Program-made: the position numbers and the translations under genes | In this document: positions 51,913 through 60,583 of the stretch, in pieces | Layout: each line of letters starts with the position of its first letter | Position numbering within the stretch: the first letter of the stretch is position 1 | Source: Streptacidiphilus anmyonensis | Lineage (GTDB): Bacteria; Actinomycetota; Actinomycetes; Streptomycetales; Streptomycetaceae | DNA length: 64,000 nucleotides | Direction of reading: 5' to 3' | Assembly: GCF_000787855.1 (NCBI RefSeq) | Contig: NZ_BBPQ01000044.1 | Span: forward strand, 1 to 64,000 | Notes under the pieces: model-generated | The model's database searches: none | Told to the model about the DNA's origin: nothing | Seen by the model: the letters and a program-made list of their open reading frames with translations, nothing else

Positions 51913-53331
51913 ATGCGCGAACACACCCAGATCCTCGTCGTGGGGGGCGGCCCGGCCGGCTCCACCGCCGCGGGGCTGCTGGCCAAGCAGGGTTTCGAGG
52001 TCACCCTGCTGGAACGGGACCGATTCCCGCGCTACCACATCGGCGAGTCGATCCTGCCCTCCTGCCGTCCCATCTTCGAGCTGCTCGGCGTCTGGGAGAA
52101 GATCGAGGCCCACGGCTTCCAGCCCAAGGGCGGCGCCTTCTTCTTCTGGGGAGAGGAGGAGTGGGAGGTCCGCTTCAGCGACATGGGCGACGCCACCAAC
52201 GCCTGGCAGGTGCGCCGCGCCGAGTTCGACAAGATCCTCCTCGACCACGCCCGTGAGCTGGGCGTCGAGGTGCTCGAGGAGACCGGCGTCAGCGAGATCG
52301 AGTTCGCGGGCGGACGCCCGGTCGCGGCCCGCTGGCAGGACGCCACGGACGAGGCGAAGAAGGGCCGGATCACCTTCGACTACGTGGTCGACGCCTCCGG
52401 CCGCAACGGCGTGCTGGCGGCCCGTCAGTTCAACAGCCGCAAGTTCCACGACATCTTCAAGAACATGGCCGCCTGGACCTACTGGAAGAACGCCAAGCCG
52501 CTGCCCAAGGGCCCCGAGGGCGCGATCGGCGTCGCCTCGATGCCCAACGGCTGGTTCTGGATCATCCCGATGGGCCAGGGCGTCACCAGCGTCGGCCTGG
52601 TCACCGGCCGCGACCACTTCCTGGCCCGCAAGGCCGAGCTGGGCGGCGTCGAGCAGGTCTACTCGGCGGCCGTGGCCGACCAGCCGATCGTCAAGGACAT
52701 CCTCGACGGCGCCGAGCAGACGGCCGACTTCAAGGTCGAGGCGGACTACTCCTACGCCGCCGAGTCCTTCTGCGGCCCCGGCTACCTGCTCTCCGGCGAC
52801 GCGGCCTGCTTCCTGGACCCGCTGCTGTCCACCGGCGTCCACCTGGCCACCTACAGCGGCATGCTGGCCGCCGCCTCGATCGGCTCGACGCTGCGCGGCG
52901 AGGCGACCGAGGAGGAGGCCTGGGCCTTCTACCAGAAGGTCTACCGGCACGCCTACGAGCGGCTGCTGGTCCTGGTCTCGGTCTTCTACGAGAGCTACCG
53001 CGGCAAGGACTACCACTTCTACAACGCGCAGAAGCTGAGCAGCGAGCAGCGCGACGAGCTGGACCTGCAGGCCGCGTTCGACCGCATCATCACCGGCATC
53101 GAGGACCTCAACGACGCGCAGGACGTCTATGCGGCGGTGCACGGCCACCTCAACGGCGCGGAGAGCGGCGACCCGATCCCGCTGAACAACCTCAACCGGG
53201 TGCACGAGCAGAAGCAGGCCCCGCTGAACGAGGAGCAGGCCGTGGCCGGCCTGTACCTGTCGTTCTTCCCGCAGCTGGGTCTCAAGCGTGCCGGCGAGAA
53301 CGGCGCCGCGCAGAAGGAGGCCGGGGCATGA
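51913..53331 (+). CDS. Flavin-dependent halogenase
   Basis: 472 residues. FAD motif GGGPAG is at 11-16. The halogenase signature WxWxIP is present as GWFWIIP (Trp214, Trp216). The conserved Lys proposed to form the chloramine is Lys72 in PKGGAFFFW. The second FAD motif GDAACFLDPLLSTG and the aromatic C-terminal domain fit phenolic or carrier-bound-substrate halogenases rather than tryptophan halogenases. The ATG at 51913 has GGAGAG upstream; an ATG four codons earlier has no proper spacing. Predicts a chlorinated aromatic product. Confidence 0.93.
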   Translation: MREHTQILVVGGGPAGSTAAGLLAKQGFEVTLLERDRFPRYHIGESILPSCRPIFELLGVWEKIEAHGFQPKGGAFFFWGEEEWEVRFSDMGDATNAWQVRRAEFDKILLDHARELGVEVLEETGVSEIEFAGGRPVAARWQDATDEAKKGRITFDYVVDASGRNGVLAARQFNSRKFHDIFKNMAAWTYWKNAKPLPKGPEGAIGVASMPNGWFWIIPMGQGVTSVGLVTGRDHFLARKAELGGVEQVYSAAVADQPIVKDILDGAEQTADFKVEADYSYAAESFCGPGYLLSGDAACFLDPLLSTGVHLATYSGMLAAASIGSTLRGEATEEEAWAFYQKVYRHAYERLLVLVSVFYESYRGKDYHFYNAQKLSSEQRDELDLQAAFDRIITGIEDLNDAQDVYAAVHGHLNGAESGDPIPLNNLNRVHEQKQAPLNEEQAVAGLYLSFFPQLGLKRAGENGAAQKEAGA

Positions 53332-54059
53332 GCGTCAACGGCAAGCGCGTCCTGGTGACCGGCGGCACCCGCGGCATCGGCCGGGCCACGGCCCTGGCCT
53401 TCGCCCGCGCGGGCGCCAAGGTCGCGGTGGTCTCCCGCGGCGGCGGGGAGGAGGCGACCTCGCTCGCCAAGGAGCTCGACGAGATCGGCCCCGGACACGT
53501 CCTGCTCCAGGCGGACGTGACCGACTCAGGCCAGGTCGCCGCGCTGGCCGAGCGCGTCGGCGAGGTCTTCGGCGAGCTGGACGCCGTCGTCAACAACGTC
53601 GGTGTGGACAGCCAGTTCTGGTTCGGGGACCTGCGCGAGGACGAGTGGCACCGCGTCATGGACGCCAACGTCACCTCGGTCTTCCTGGTCACCCAGGCGC
53701 TGCTGCCCAAGACCGTCGACGGCGGCTCGGTCGTCATCATCGGCTCCTCGGCCGGGCTGCGCGGCCGGGCGCGCGGAGTCCACTACACCGCGTCGAAGGC
53801 GGCGCTGGTCGGCTTCACCCGGGCCCTGTGCAAGGAGGCCGGCGAGCGCCGCATCCGCGTCAACACCGTGGCGCCGGGCCTGACCGAGACGGAGCCCGGC
53901 GCGGGCCTGCCGCCGGAGGCGGTGGAGCGCATCGTCGGGATGACGGCGCTCGGCCGCATCTGCACCCCGGAGGACGTGGCCGGGGCGGTGCTCTTCCTCG
54001 CCGGCGACGACTCCCGCTACATCACGGGCCAGACCCTCAACGTCGACGGCGGCGTCTGA
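53328..54059 (+). CDS. SDR-family ketoreductase 2 (FabG-like)
   Basis: 243 residues. Cofactor motif TGGTRGIG at 12-19, NNVG near residue 88, catalytic Ser in IIGSSAGL and Tyr/Lys in HYTASKAAL. The ATG overlaps the halogenase stop. Two SDRs in one aromatic cluster point to two separate ketone reductions or to one reducing a quinone. Confidence 0.92.
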   Translation: MSVNGKRVLVTGGTRGIGRATALAFARAGAKVAVVSRGGGEEATSLAKELDEIGPGHVLLQADVTDSGQVAALAERVGEVFGELDAVVNNVGVDSQFWFGDLREDEWHRVMDANVTSVFLVTQALLPKTVDGGSVVIIGSSAGLRGRARGVHYTASKAALVGFTRALCKEAGERRIRVNTVAPGLTETEPGAGLPPEAVERIVGMTALGRICTPEDVAGAVLFLAGDDSRYITGQTLNVDGGV

Positions 54060-54167
54060 CGCCCCTGGGCCCGTGCCCGTTCCGGCGGCCCCGGTCTCCC
54101 CTCCCGGGAGCCCGGGGCCGCCTCCCGTTCCCCTGCTTCCCGCCAACCCCCCAGCTACGGAGCTGCC

Positions 54168-55016
54168 ATGGACATCGGCGTCGGTCTGCCCACCACCGTT
54201 CCCGACCGTGACATCACGCGCCTGCCGGCCTGGGCCGCGCACGCCGAGTCGCTCGGGTTCAGCACCCTGTCCACCCTGGACCGGCTCGTCTACGACAACG
54301 ACGAGTCGCTGATCGCGCTCGCGGCCGCCGCGGCCGCCACCTCACGGATCCGCCTGGCCACCACGATCCTCATCGCCCCCTACCGCCGCGACACCGCCGT
54401 GCTGGCGAAGCAGGCGGCCACCCTGGACGCCCTCTCCGGCGGGCGGCTGCGCCTGGGCCTGGCGGCGGGCGGTCGGGAGGACGACTACGCCGCCACCGGC
54501 GCCAGCTACGGGGACCGGGGCCGCCGCCTGGACGCCATCATCGAGGAGCTGCGCGGCCACTGGGCGGACTCCTCGCCCATCGGCCCGAGGCCGGTCACCC
54601 CGGGCGGGCCCCGGCTGATCGTCGGCGGCCACTCGCCGGCGGCGATGCGCCGTGCCGCCCGGCACGCCGAGGGCTGGATCGCGGGCGGCTCCTCCGTCGC
54701 CGGCTTCGCCGCGCTCGCCGAGCAGGCCCGCACCGTCTTCGCGGAGGCGGGCCGCCCCGACAGGCCGCGCACCCTGTCGCTCGCCTACGTCTCCCTCGGC
54801 CCCGACGGGCAGCAGACGGCCGAGAACTACCTGCGCCGCTACTACGCCTTCATCGGCCCGAAGGCGGAGCGCGCCGCCGCCGGTGTGCTCACCACCCCGG
54901 AGGCGGTGCGCGCCACCGTCGACGACTACGGCGCGGCCGGCTGCGACGAACTGCTCTTCTTCCCCTGCACCGGCGACCCCAAGCACCTCGACCTGCTGGC
55001 CGAGGCCGCGCTCTGA
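54168..55016 (+). CDS. LLM-class flavin-dependent oxidoreductase
   Basis: 282 residues, luciferase-like TIM-barrel enzyme using reduced F420 or FMN. Features: MDIGVGLPTTVPDRD, IRLATTILIAPYRRD, and GGRLRLGLAAGGREDDY. Separated from the reductase by 107 bp and with its own GGAG site, it may have a separate promoter. It is the last plus-strand gene before the terminator at 55030. A role in redox tailoring is likely, but its substrate is unknown. Confidence 0.87.
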   Translation: MDIGVGLPTTVPDRDITRLPAWAAHAESLGFSTLSTLDRLVYDNDESLIALAAAAAATSRIRLATTILIAPYRRDTAVLAKQAATLDALSGGRLRLGLAAGGREDDYAATGASYGDRGRRLDAIIEELRGHWADSSPIGPRPVTPGGPRLIVGGHSPAAMRRAARHAEGWIAGGSSVAGFAALAEQARTVFAEAGRPDRPRTLSLAYVSLGPDGQQTAENYLRRYYAFIGPKAERAAAGVLTTPEAVRATVDDYGAAGCDELLFFPCTGDPKHLDLLAEAAL

Positions 55017-55029
55017 TCGCATGCACGAA

Positions 55030-55060
55030 GGAGGGCCGGGGCTCTGGGCCCCGGCCCTCC
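55030..55060. terminator. Terminator at end of the KS operon
   Basis: 12-bp perfect GC-rich stem (55030-55041 with 55049-55060) with a 7-base loop, between the converging oxidoreductase and antiporter genes. Confidence 0.85.
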
Positions 55061-55072
55061 TCGCGGGTCCGG

Positions 55073-56329
55073 TCAGCCGACGGGCTCGACGACCGGTGCC
55101 GCAGCGCCGAAGACCAGCTCCGGCTGCGGCTCGCTGCCGCGCAGCAACCGGATCAGCGGGCCCGTCATGAATGTCGTGACCAGCGCCATGACCACCATGA
55201 GGGAGTACAGCCCGGTGTCCAGCACACCGAGTTGGAGCCCGACGGTGAGGATCACCAGCTCGGTCAGGCCGCGGGTGTTCATCAGCGTGGCCATCACCGC
55301 CGAGTCGCGGCCGCCCAGACCCAGCAGCCGGGCCCCGGAGAAGGCCCCGACGAACTTGCCGCCCACCGCGACGAGCAGGATCAGTCCGAGCTCGCCCAGG
55401 TCGTCCCCGTTCAGCTTGGACAGGTCCACCTTCAGCCCGGCGATCACGAAGAACACCGGCAGCAGGAAGACTGTCCCCACCGTGCCGAGGCTGTCGCGCA
55501 GCCCCTCGCGGAGCCCGGCAGGGCCGACCCGCGGCATCGCCAGGCCGAAGACGAAGGCGCCGAAGATGAAGTCCACGTGCATCCACTCCACCGCGGCGCA
55601 CGAGAGCATCAGTCCGGTGGCCACGGCGGCCAGCAGCGCGGGCGTGAGACCCGCCTGGTTCTCACGGGCGGTGAACAGCCGCTGGAACAACGGCCGGACG
55701 ACCCAGGCCATCAGCGCCAGATAGACCGGCGCCAGCATGACCCGCCACTGGAGACCGCCCCCGGCGACCGTGGTCACCACCGCGAGCATGCCCCAGGCCA
55801 GCAGGTCGCCGACCCCGGCCGCCGCCAGCGCCAGCCCGCCCAGTTCGGTGTGCTGCATCCGCCGGTCGGCCAGGATCCGCGCCAGCACGGGGAACGCCGT
55901 CACGGACATGGCCGCGCCGATGAACAGCACGAAGCCGGTGTGCGAGTGGCCGATCTGGTGCCGGTGGGCCAACTGGAAGGCCAGCACCGCGCCGAGGCCG
56001 AAGGGCAGCAGCATGGAGCCCAGGGACACCCCGGCCGCCACCTTGGCGCGGCCGCGCACCAGCGCCGCGTCAAGGTCGTAGCCGATGACGAACATGAAGA
56101 GGACGAGCCCCAGATCGGCCAGCGAGGTGAGGAACGGGCGCACGTCCATGGGGAAGAGCGCCCGGGTCACCGCGCCGCCGAAGAGCGTGGGGCCGAGCAG
56201 GACGCCGGCCAGGATCTCGCCGAGCACCGGGGGCTGGCCAATGGCCCGCGCCCCGGCGCCCAGCAACCGAGCCAGCACCAGGATCACCGCGATGCCCAGG
56301 AAGAGCATCGCCGCCTGATGGTCGGTCAT
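55073..56329 (-). CDS. CPA2-type cation/H+ antiporter
   Basis: 418 residues with about twelve hydrophobic segments, the layout of monovalent cation:proton antiporter-2 proteins (GQPPVLGEILAGVLLGPT near 27, FVIGYDLDAALV, GAAMSVTAFPVLARIL). No KTN/RCK nucleotide domain follows. Antiporters of this class occur in several aromatic polyketide clusters and are proposed to give self-protection or export. Its ATG lies 20 bp after the stop of the FAD monooxygenase gene on the same strand, so they are probably co-transcribed. Confidence 0.9.
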   Translation of the reverse strand: MTDHQAAMLFLGIAVILVLARLLGAGARAIGQPPVLGEILAGVLLGPTLFGGAVTRALFPMDVRPFLTSLADLGLVLFMFVIGYDLDAALVRGRAKVAAGVSLGSMLLPFGLGAVLAFQLAHRHQIGHSHTGFVLFIGAAMSVTAFPVLARILADRRMQHTELGGLALAAAGVGDLLAWGMLAVVTTVAGGGLQWRVMLAPVYLALMAWVVRPLFQRLFTARENQAGLTPALLAAVATGLMLSCAAVEWMHVDFIFGAFVFGLAMPRVGPAGLREGLRDSLGTVGTVFLLPVFFVIAGLKVDLSKLNGDDLGELGLILLVAVGGKFVGAFSGARLLGLGGRDSAVMATLMNTRGLTELVILTVGLQLGVLDTGLYSLMVVMALVTTFMTGPLIRLLRGSEPQPELVFGAAAPVVEPVG

Positions 56330-56349
56330 ATCAGCTGTGCTCCTTGCCC

Positions 56350-57975
56350 TCAGCCCTGCGTCGTCACGGGCTCCAAGCCCGCCGCGGCGGCCAGGACCTT
56401 GCCCAGCACGTCCTTCGGCTCGCCCTCGTCGGTGGCGCCGCGCCAGGCGATGAAGGCGTCCGGACGCACCAGCGCCGCGCCGCCCTCCGGGATGCCCCAG
56501 ACGTCGGTCCAGCTGCGGTCCTGCTCGGCCGGGACCAGGTCGGTGCCGACCAGGTACGTCTTGAGCGGGACGCCCAGCTCGGCCGCCGCCTTGACCGCCG
56601 CGTCCGCCCACGCCTGACCGGCCTCGCCGGCCGGAGCGAGCAGCACGTAGTGGTCCCAGAACAGGTCGACGGTGGAGATCCGCTCGCCGTCCCGGTCCAG
56701 CCAGTAGTGCGGGGCACGGGTGCCCGGCTCGCCGGTCAGGGCCAGCTCCTGGGTCAGCGTCGGCGTGTCCATCGGGGCCGCGATGCCGGTGGAGCGGTAG
56801 CGGTAGCCGAGGGTGATGATGATGTCGTCCACCATCGCCTTCTTGTCCTCGTCCGTCGCGTAGCCGTGCCGGATCCGGTTGCGCACCAGCGCCTGCGAGG
56901 CCATCGCCGAACCGACGCGGTGACGCTCGGCGTGGTAGGTGTCCAGCAGCTGGTCACCCGCCCATCCGCTGATCACGCCCGCCAGCTTCCACGCCAGGTT
57001 GTGGGCGTCGTGGATGCCGGTGTTGGCGCCGAAGCCGCCCGCCGGCGGGTGGACGTGGGCGGCGTCGCCCGCGAGGAACACCCGGCCGGTGCGGAACCGC
57101 TCCGCGACCAGCTGCGCGCCCTCCCACGGGATCTTCGCGACGATCTCCACGTCGATGTCCTTGCCAGCGGCGCGCTGGACGATGCCGACGCAGCGCTCGT
57201 CGGTGAAGTCCTCCGGCTTCTCGCCCTGGTCCGGGTGGTAGATGGGCGCGGCCAGCCACGGGTTGATCCCGTGCAGCCGGGACAGGCCCATCAGGGTGCC
57301 ACCCGCGGAGGCGTAGCACAGGATGAACTTCCGGCCCTTGAGCAGGACCTCGAGTTCGGGCGCCTGGAAGTAGATGCTGAGCGCGTGGAAGACGGTGCCC
57401 CGCCCCTCACGCTCGACGCCCAGCGTGCGGCGCACCTGGCTGCCCGCGCCGTCCGCGCCGACCAGGTAGTCGGCCCGGATGGTGAGCTTCTCGCCGGTGT
57501 CCAGGACCTCGGCCGTCGCCGTGACGCCGTCCTCGTCCTGGACGAAGTCCAGCAGCTTGGTGCGGAAGCGCACGTCCGCACCGTTCTCGCGGGCCTTCTC
57601 GGCCAGCACCTTCTCGTAGCGGTCCTGGCCGCAGCCCATCACCCGCTCGGGGCTGACCTGCGGCCCGTCGAGCGACGGGCGCTCGAGGAGCACCGCGTCG
57701 TCGATGCCCGCGAAGGTCTCGACCTGGATGATGCCGCCCTCGAAGTAGGCGTGCGTGTCGCCCTTCTCCAGCGCGCGGATGTCCTTGCCCAGACCCGCCG
57801 CGCGGAACAGTTCCATGGTGCGGGCCTGCAGGCCGGGGGCCCGGGGCAGCAGGGAGGTGCCGTCCCGCTTTTCCAGCACCATCGTGGGCACGCCGTGGCG
57901 TCCCAGGAAGAGTGAAGTCGCCAGCCCCACCGGGCCGGCACCGATGACAAGAACCGGGACTCGAACGTCTACCAT
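56350..57975 (-). CDS. FAD-dependent aromatic hydroxylase (PgaE/RdmE type)
   Basis: 541 residues, class A flavoprotein monooxygenase. GAGPVG at 12-17, the DG-type region GADGAGSQVRR near 160, FAD ribityl motif FLAGDAAHVHPPAGGFG, and a C-terminal thioredoxin-like domain. Hydroxylates polycyclic aromatic intermediates with NAD(P)H and O2. The start MVDVRVP is preferred because the frame upstream lies in a divergent promoter. It is divergent from the O-methyltransferase gene. Confidence 0.93.
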   Translation of the reverse strand: MVDVRVPVLVIGAGPVGLATSLFLGRHGVPTMVLEKRDGTSLLPRAPGLQARTMELFRAAGLGKDIRALEKGDTHAYFEGGIIQVETFAGIDDAVLLERPSLDGPQVSPERVMGCGQDRYEKVLAEKARENGADVRFRTKLLDFVQDEDGVTATAEVLDTGEKLTIRADYLVGADGAGSQVRRTLGVEREGRGTVFHALSIYFQAPELEVLLKGRKFILCYASAGGTLMGLSRLHGINPWLAAPIYHPDQGEKPEDFTDERCVGIVQRAAGKDIDVEIVAKIPWEGAQLVAERFRTGRVFLAGDAAHVHPPAGGFGANTGIHDAHNLAWKLAGVISGWAGDQLLDTYHAERHRVGSAMASQALVRNRIRHGYATDEDKKAMVDDIIITLGYRYRSTGIAAPMDTPTLTQELALTGEPGTRAPHYWLDRDGERISTVDLFWDHYVLLAPAGEAGQAWADAAVKAAAELGVPLKTYLVGTDLVPAEQDRSWTDVWGIPEGGAALVRPDAFIAWRGATDEGEPKDVLGKVLAAAAGLEPVTTQG

Positions 57976-58026
57976 GCCGTTCCCCTCGTCGACGTGCTGT
58001 CGCTGAGCAGGAGTACAGACGGCGGC

Positions 58027-58071
58027 TCGAGAATGCCTTACGAACCTCTCGGTTCGCGTGCCTCTCGAGGG
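58027..58071. promoter_or_regulatory. Divergent promoter with TCGAG repeats and imperfect palindrome
   Basis: TCGAGAA (58027), TTACGAA (58038) and TCGGTTC (58049) recur at 11 bp, and TCGAGGG lies at 58065. The whole stretch is an imperfect palindrome around 58049. It lies between the FAD hydroxylase and O-methyltransferase genes and could serve a SARP in both directions. Confidence 0.45.
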
Positions 58072-58152
58072 GCTCCAGCGGTATTCGACGCGCCTTCCAT
58101 CCGGGGCTGGGAACGTCCCCGCGACCAGCCTCATTGCAGAAGGAGCCTTCCG

Positions 58153-59169
58153 ATGACGAGCACTCCCCTGGACGTCGGCACCGCCGCGGGCATCCTCCGC
58201 CTCGGCAACGCCTTCTGCGACGCCAAGGCGTTGCTGACCGCTGTCGAGTTGGACCTGTTCTCGCTGCTGCACAGCACGGGGGGTTCCACCGAGGAGGAGA
58301 TCCGCACCCAGCTCGGCCTGCACGGTCGCGGCCTGCGCGACTTCCTCGACCTGCTGACCGCCCTGAAGCTGCTCACCCGCACCGACGGCCGCTACGCCAA
58401 CGCGTCCGGCGCCGACGAGTTCCTGGTGCGCGACAGCGAGCAGTTCGTCGGCGGCTTCCTGCTGCGCTCCAGCCGCAACCTGTACCCGGCCTGGGGCCGG
58501 CTCCAGGAGGCGCTGCGCACCGGCGAGGCGCAGTCCGGCAGCCACTTCGACGAGGTCGTGAAGAACCCGGCGATCCTGCGCCAGTTCGTGGGCAGCATGG
58601 ACGCGTTCACCAACGTGCTGGGCCCGCACGTGATCGAGGCGTTCGACTGGTCCGGCCACAACTCCGTGCTGGACGTGGGCGGCTGCCGCGGCAACCTGTG
58701 CGCCCAGATCGTCCGGGCGCAGCCGCACCTGGCCGGTCACGTCTTCGACCTGCCGCAGATGGCCCCGCTCAACGCGGAGCTGCTGGACGACCTCGGCCTG
58801 ACCGGCAAGGTCGAGTTCCACGGCGGCAGCTTCTTCACCGACCCGCTGCCCGTCACCGCGGACGTGGTCATCCTCGGCCACGTGCTGCACGACTGGAACC
58901 CGGAGCAGCGCGAGGCGCTGGTCCACAAGGCGTTCAAGTCGGTCAACCCCGGCGGCGCGCTGGTGATGTACGACCGGATGCTCGACGACGAGGAGAAGCA
59001 CGTCGAGAACCTGGTGATCAGCCTGGACATGCTGCTGGTCACCGACGGCGGCTCGGAGTACCCCGCCACGGAGGTCGTCGCCTACGCGGAGGCGGCCGGG
59101 GCAGCCTCCGTCGAGGTCTCCGAGCTGCACGACTACGACACGATCGTGGTCGCCCGCAAGGCCGCGTGA
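58153..59169 (+). CDS. SAM-dependent O-methyltransferase
   Basis: 338 residues, plant-type small-molecule O-methyltransferase fold: N-terminal dimerisation domain, SAM-binding loop LDVGGCRGN from residue 173, and the catalytic base His246 in LHDWNPEQR. Acts on phenolic hydroxyls. An AAGGAGCC site precedes the ATG. The SAM it uses could come from the metK-metH operon 1.4 kb downstream. The stop overlaps the next gene. Confidence 0.93.
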   Translation: MTSTPLDVGTAAGILRLGNAFCDAKALLTAVELDLFSLLHSTGGSTEEEIRTQLGLHGRGLRDFLDLLTALKLLTRTDGRYANASGADEFLVRDSEQFVGGFLLRSSRNLYPAWGRLQEALRTGEAQSGSHFDEVVKNPAILRQFVGSMDAFTNVLGPHVIEAFDWSGHNSVLDVGGCRGNLCAQIVRAQPHLAGHVFDLPQMAPLNAELLDDLGLTGKVEFHGGSFFTDPLPVTADVVILGHVLHDWNPEQREALVHKAFKSVNPGGALVMYDRMLDDEEKHVENLVISLDMLLVTDGGSEYPATEVVAYAEAAGAASVEVSELHDYDTIVVARKAA

Positions 59170-59498
59170 TGACCGCGGTCGACAGCACCACCGGGATCGT
59201 GCGGGTGCTGCTGCGGATGGAGGTCCGTCCGGGGACGGAGGCCGAGTTCGAGCGGACCTGGCTCGAGATCGGCCACCGGATCGCCGAGCAGCCGGCCAAC
59301 CTCGGCCAGCAGCTGGTCCGCAGCACCACCGATGCGCACGTCTACTTCGTCGTCACCGACTGGGCGGACGAGACCTCGTTCCGGACCTTCGAGCTCAGCG
59401 CCCCGCACCAGGAGAACCGCGCGGCGCTGAACCGGTTCCGGGTCGCGGGCGAGATGACCGTCACCCGGCTCGTGCACCGGCTGGAGGTGGCCTCGTGA
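59169..59498 (+). CDS. ABM-family monooxygenase 3
   Basis: 109 residues, start region VRVLLRMEVRPGTEAEFERTW, then VYFVVTDWADETSFRTFE. It resembles ABM 1 most closely (shared NLGQ-LVRSTTDA/NLGQWLGRSSTDP stretch). Overlaps the methyltransferase stop and the following reductase start, so translation is coupled. Confidence 0.87.
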   Translation: MTAVDSTTGIVRVLLRMEVRPGTEAEFERTWLEIGHRIAEQPANLGQQLVRSTTDAHVYFVVTDWADETSFRTFELSAPHQENRAALNRFRVAGEMTVTRLVHRLEVAS

Positions 59499-60358
59499 GC
59501 GGCAGGCTGGCGTTCGTGGGGCTGGGCAACATGGGCGGCGGCATGGCCGCCCGGCTGCTCGCCCAGGGCTTCGAGCTGACGGTGCACAACCGCACGCCCG
59601 AGAAGGCGGCGCCGTTGGCCGCGGGTGGCGCGGTCGTCGCCGACTCGCCGGAGGCGGCGGTGGCGGGCGTCGGCACGGTCCTGATCAGCCTCGCCGACGA
59701 GCACGCGGTCGAGGAGGTGCTGTTCGGGCGGATCGTCCCGGCGCTCGCGCCGGGCAGCGTCGTCGTCGACACCTCCACCGTCTCGCCCGGCTACGCGGTC
59801 GAGGCCGCGGGCCGCCTCGCCGAGGCGGGCCTGCGCCGCGTCGAGGCCTGCGTCGTCGGCAACCCGCTCCAGGCCCGGGAGGGCCAGCTGCGGGTCTACG
59901 TCAGCGGCCCGGAGGCCGACGTCGCCGAGGTTCGGCCGATCCTGGACGCCATCGGCTCCGAGGTGGTCCCGACGGGCCCGTTCGGGACGGCGACGACGGT
60001 CAAGCTCATCTTCAACCTGCTGCTGGGCGCGCAGGTCGCCTCCCTGGCGGAGGCGGTCGGCTACGGCGTCACGGCCGGGCTGGACCGCGATCAGCTGCTG
60101 CAGGCCGTCGCGGCGAGCGGGTTCAGCTCGGTGGTGATGCGGTTCCGCGCGGAGCTGATGCGCGCCGGGCGCTACCAGCCGGCCTTCTTCCGTTCGGTGC
60201 TGATGGAGAAGGACCTCCGCCTGGCGGTGGCCGCGGCCCGCGACAACGGCGTGGACCTCCCGGTCCTGGAGTCCGTCCGCGCGGCGTTCGCCTCCGTGGT
60301 GGCGGCGGGCGACGGCGACAAGGACGCGGCGGTGGTCATCGAGCACACCAAGCACTGA
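59495..60358 (+). CDS. NAD(P)-dependent dehydrogenase of the 3-hydroxyisobutyrate dehydrogenase type
   Basis: 287 residues. Rossmann motif GLGNMGGGMA at 9-18 and the catalytic Lys170 in TVKLIFN. The substrate-binding motif, usually DAPVSGG, reads EACVVGNPLQAREG, so the substrate is not a normal beta-hydroxyacid. Related proteins occur as tailoring reductases in aromatic clusters. Last gene of the right arm before the hairpin repeat. Confidence 0.85.
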   Translation: MSGRLAFVGLGNMGGGMAARLLAQGFELTVHNRTPEKAAPLAAGGAVVADSPEAAVAGVGTVLISLADEHAVEEVLFGRIVPALAPGSVVVDTSTVSPGYAVEAAGRLAEAGLRRVEACVVGNPLQAREGQLRVYVSGPEADVAEVRPILDAIGSEVVPTGPFGTATTVKLIFNLLLGAQVASLAEAVGYGVTAGLDRDQLLQAVAASGFSSVVMRFRAELMRAGRYQPAFFRSVLMEKDLRLAVAAARDNGVDLPVLESVRAAFASVVAAGDGDKDAAVVIEHTKH

Positions 60359-60390
60359 GCTTCTGCACTCACCTCCCGTTGCACCGCCTA

Positions 60391-60491
60391 GGGGCGCGGG
60401 GAACTGCGCGACAAGCCACCGGCCTGCGGATGGTCCCCCTGTAACAGGGCCATCCGCATCGGGTGGTTGCTCGCGCAGTTCCTCGCGCCCC
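60391..60491. terminator. Dispersed Streptomyces hairpin repeat, copy 2
   Basis: 21-bp inverted repeat (60391-60411 with 60471-60491; one mismatch forming a G-U pair in RNA) of the same family as 39279-39380. An inner stem (GCGGATGG with CCATCCGC) lies in the loop. It separates the cluster from metK. Confidence 0.85.
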
Positions 60492-60583
60492 TGATCGCTT
60501 CCGCGGCTTTGACCCGGTCTTGAGCCGTCCTGCCGATGGTTCTCGCACGATGGTTCAACAGTCACCCAAGACTTGGAGGACCC

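Noticed and set aside
60491-60583. Possible SAM riboswitch before metK
   Set aside because: The 90-bp leader has no recognisable SAM-I, II or IV core, and no expression platform is visible.
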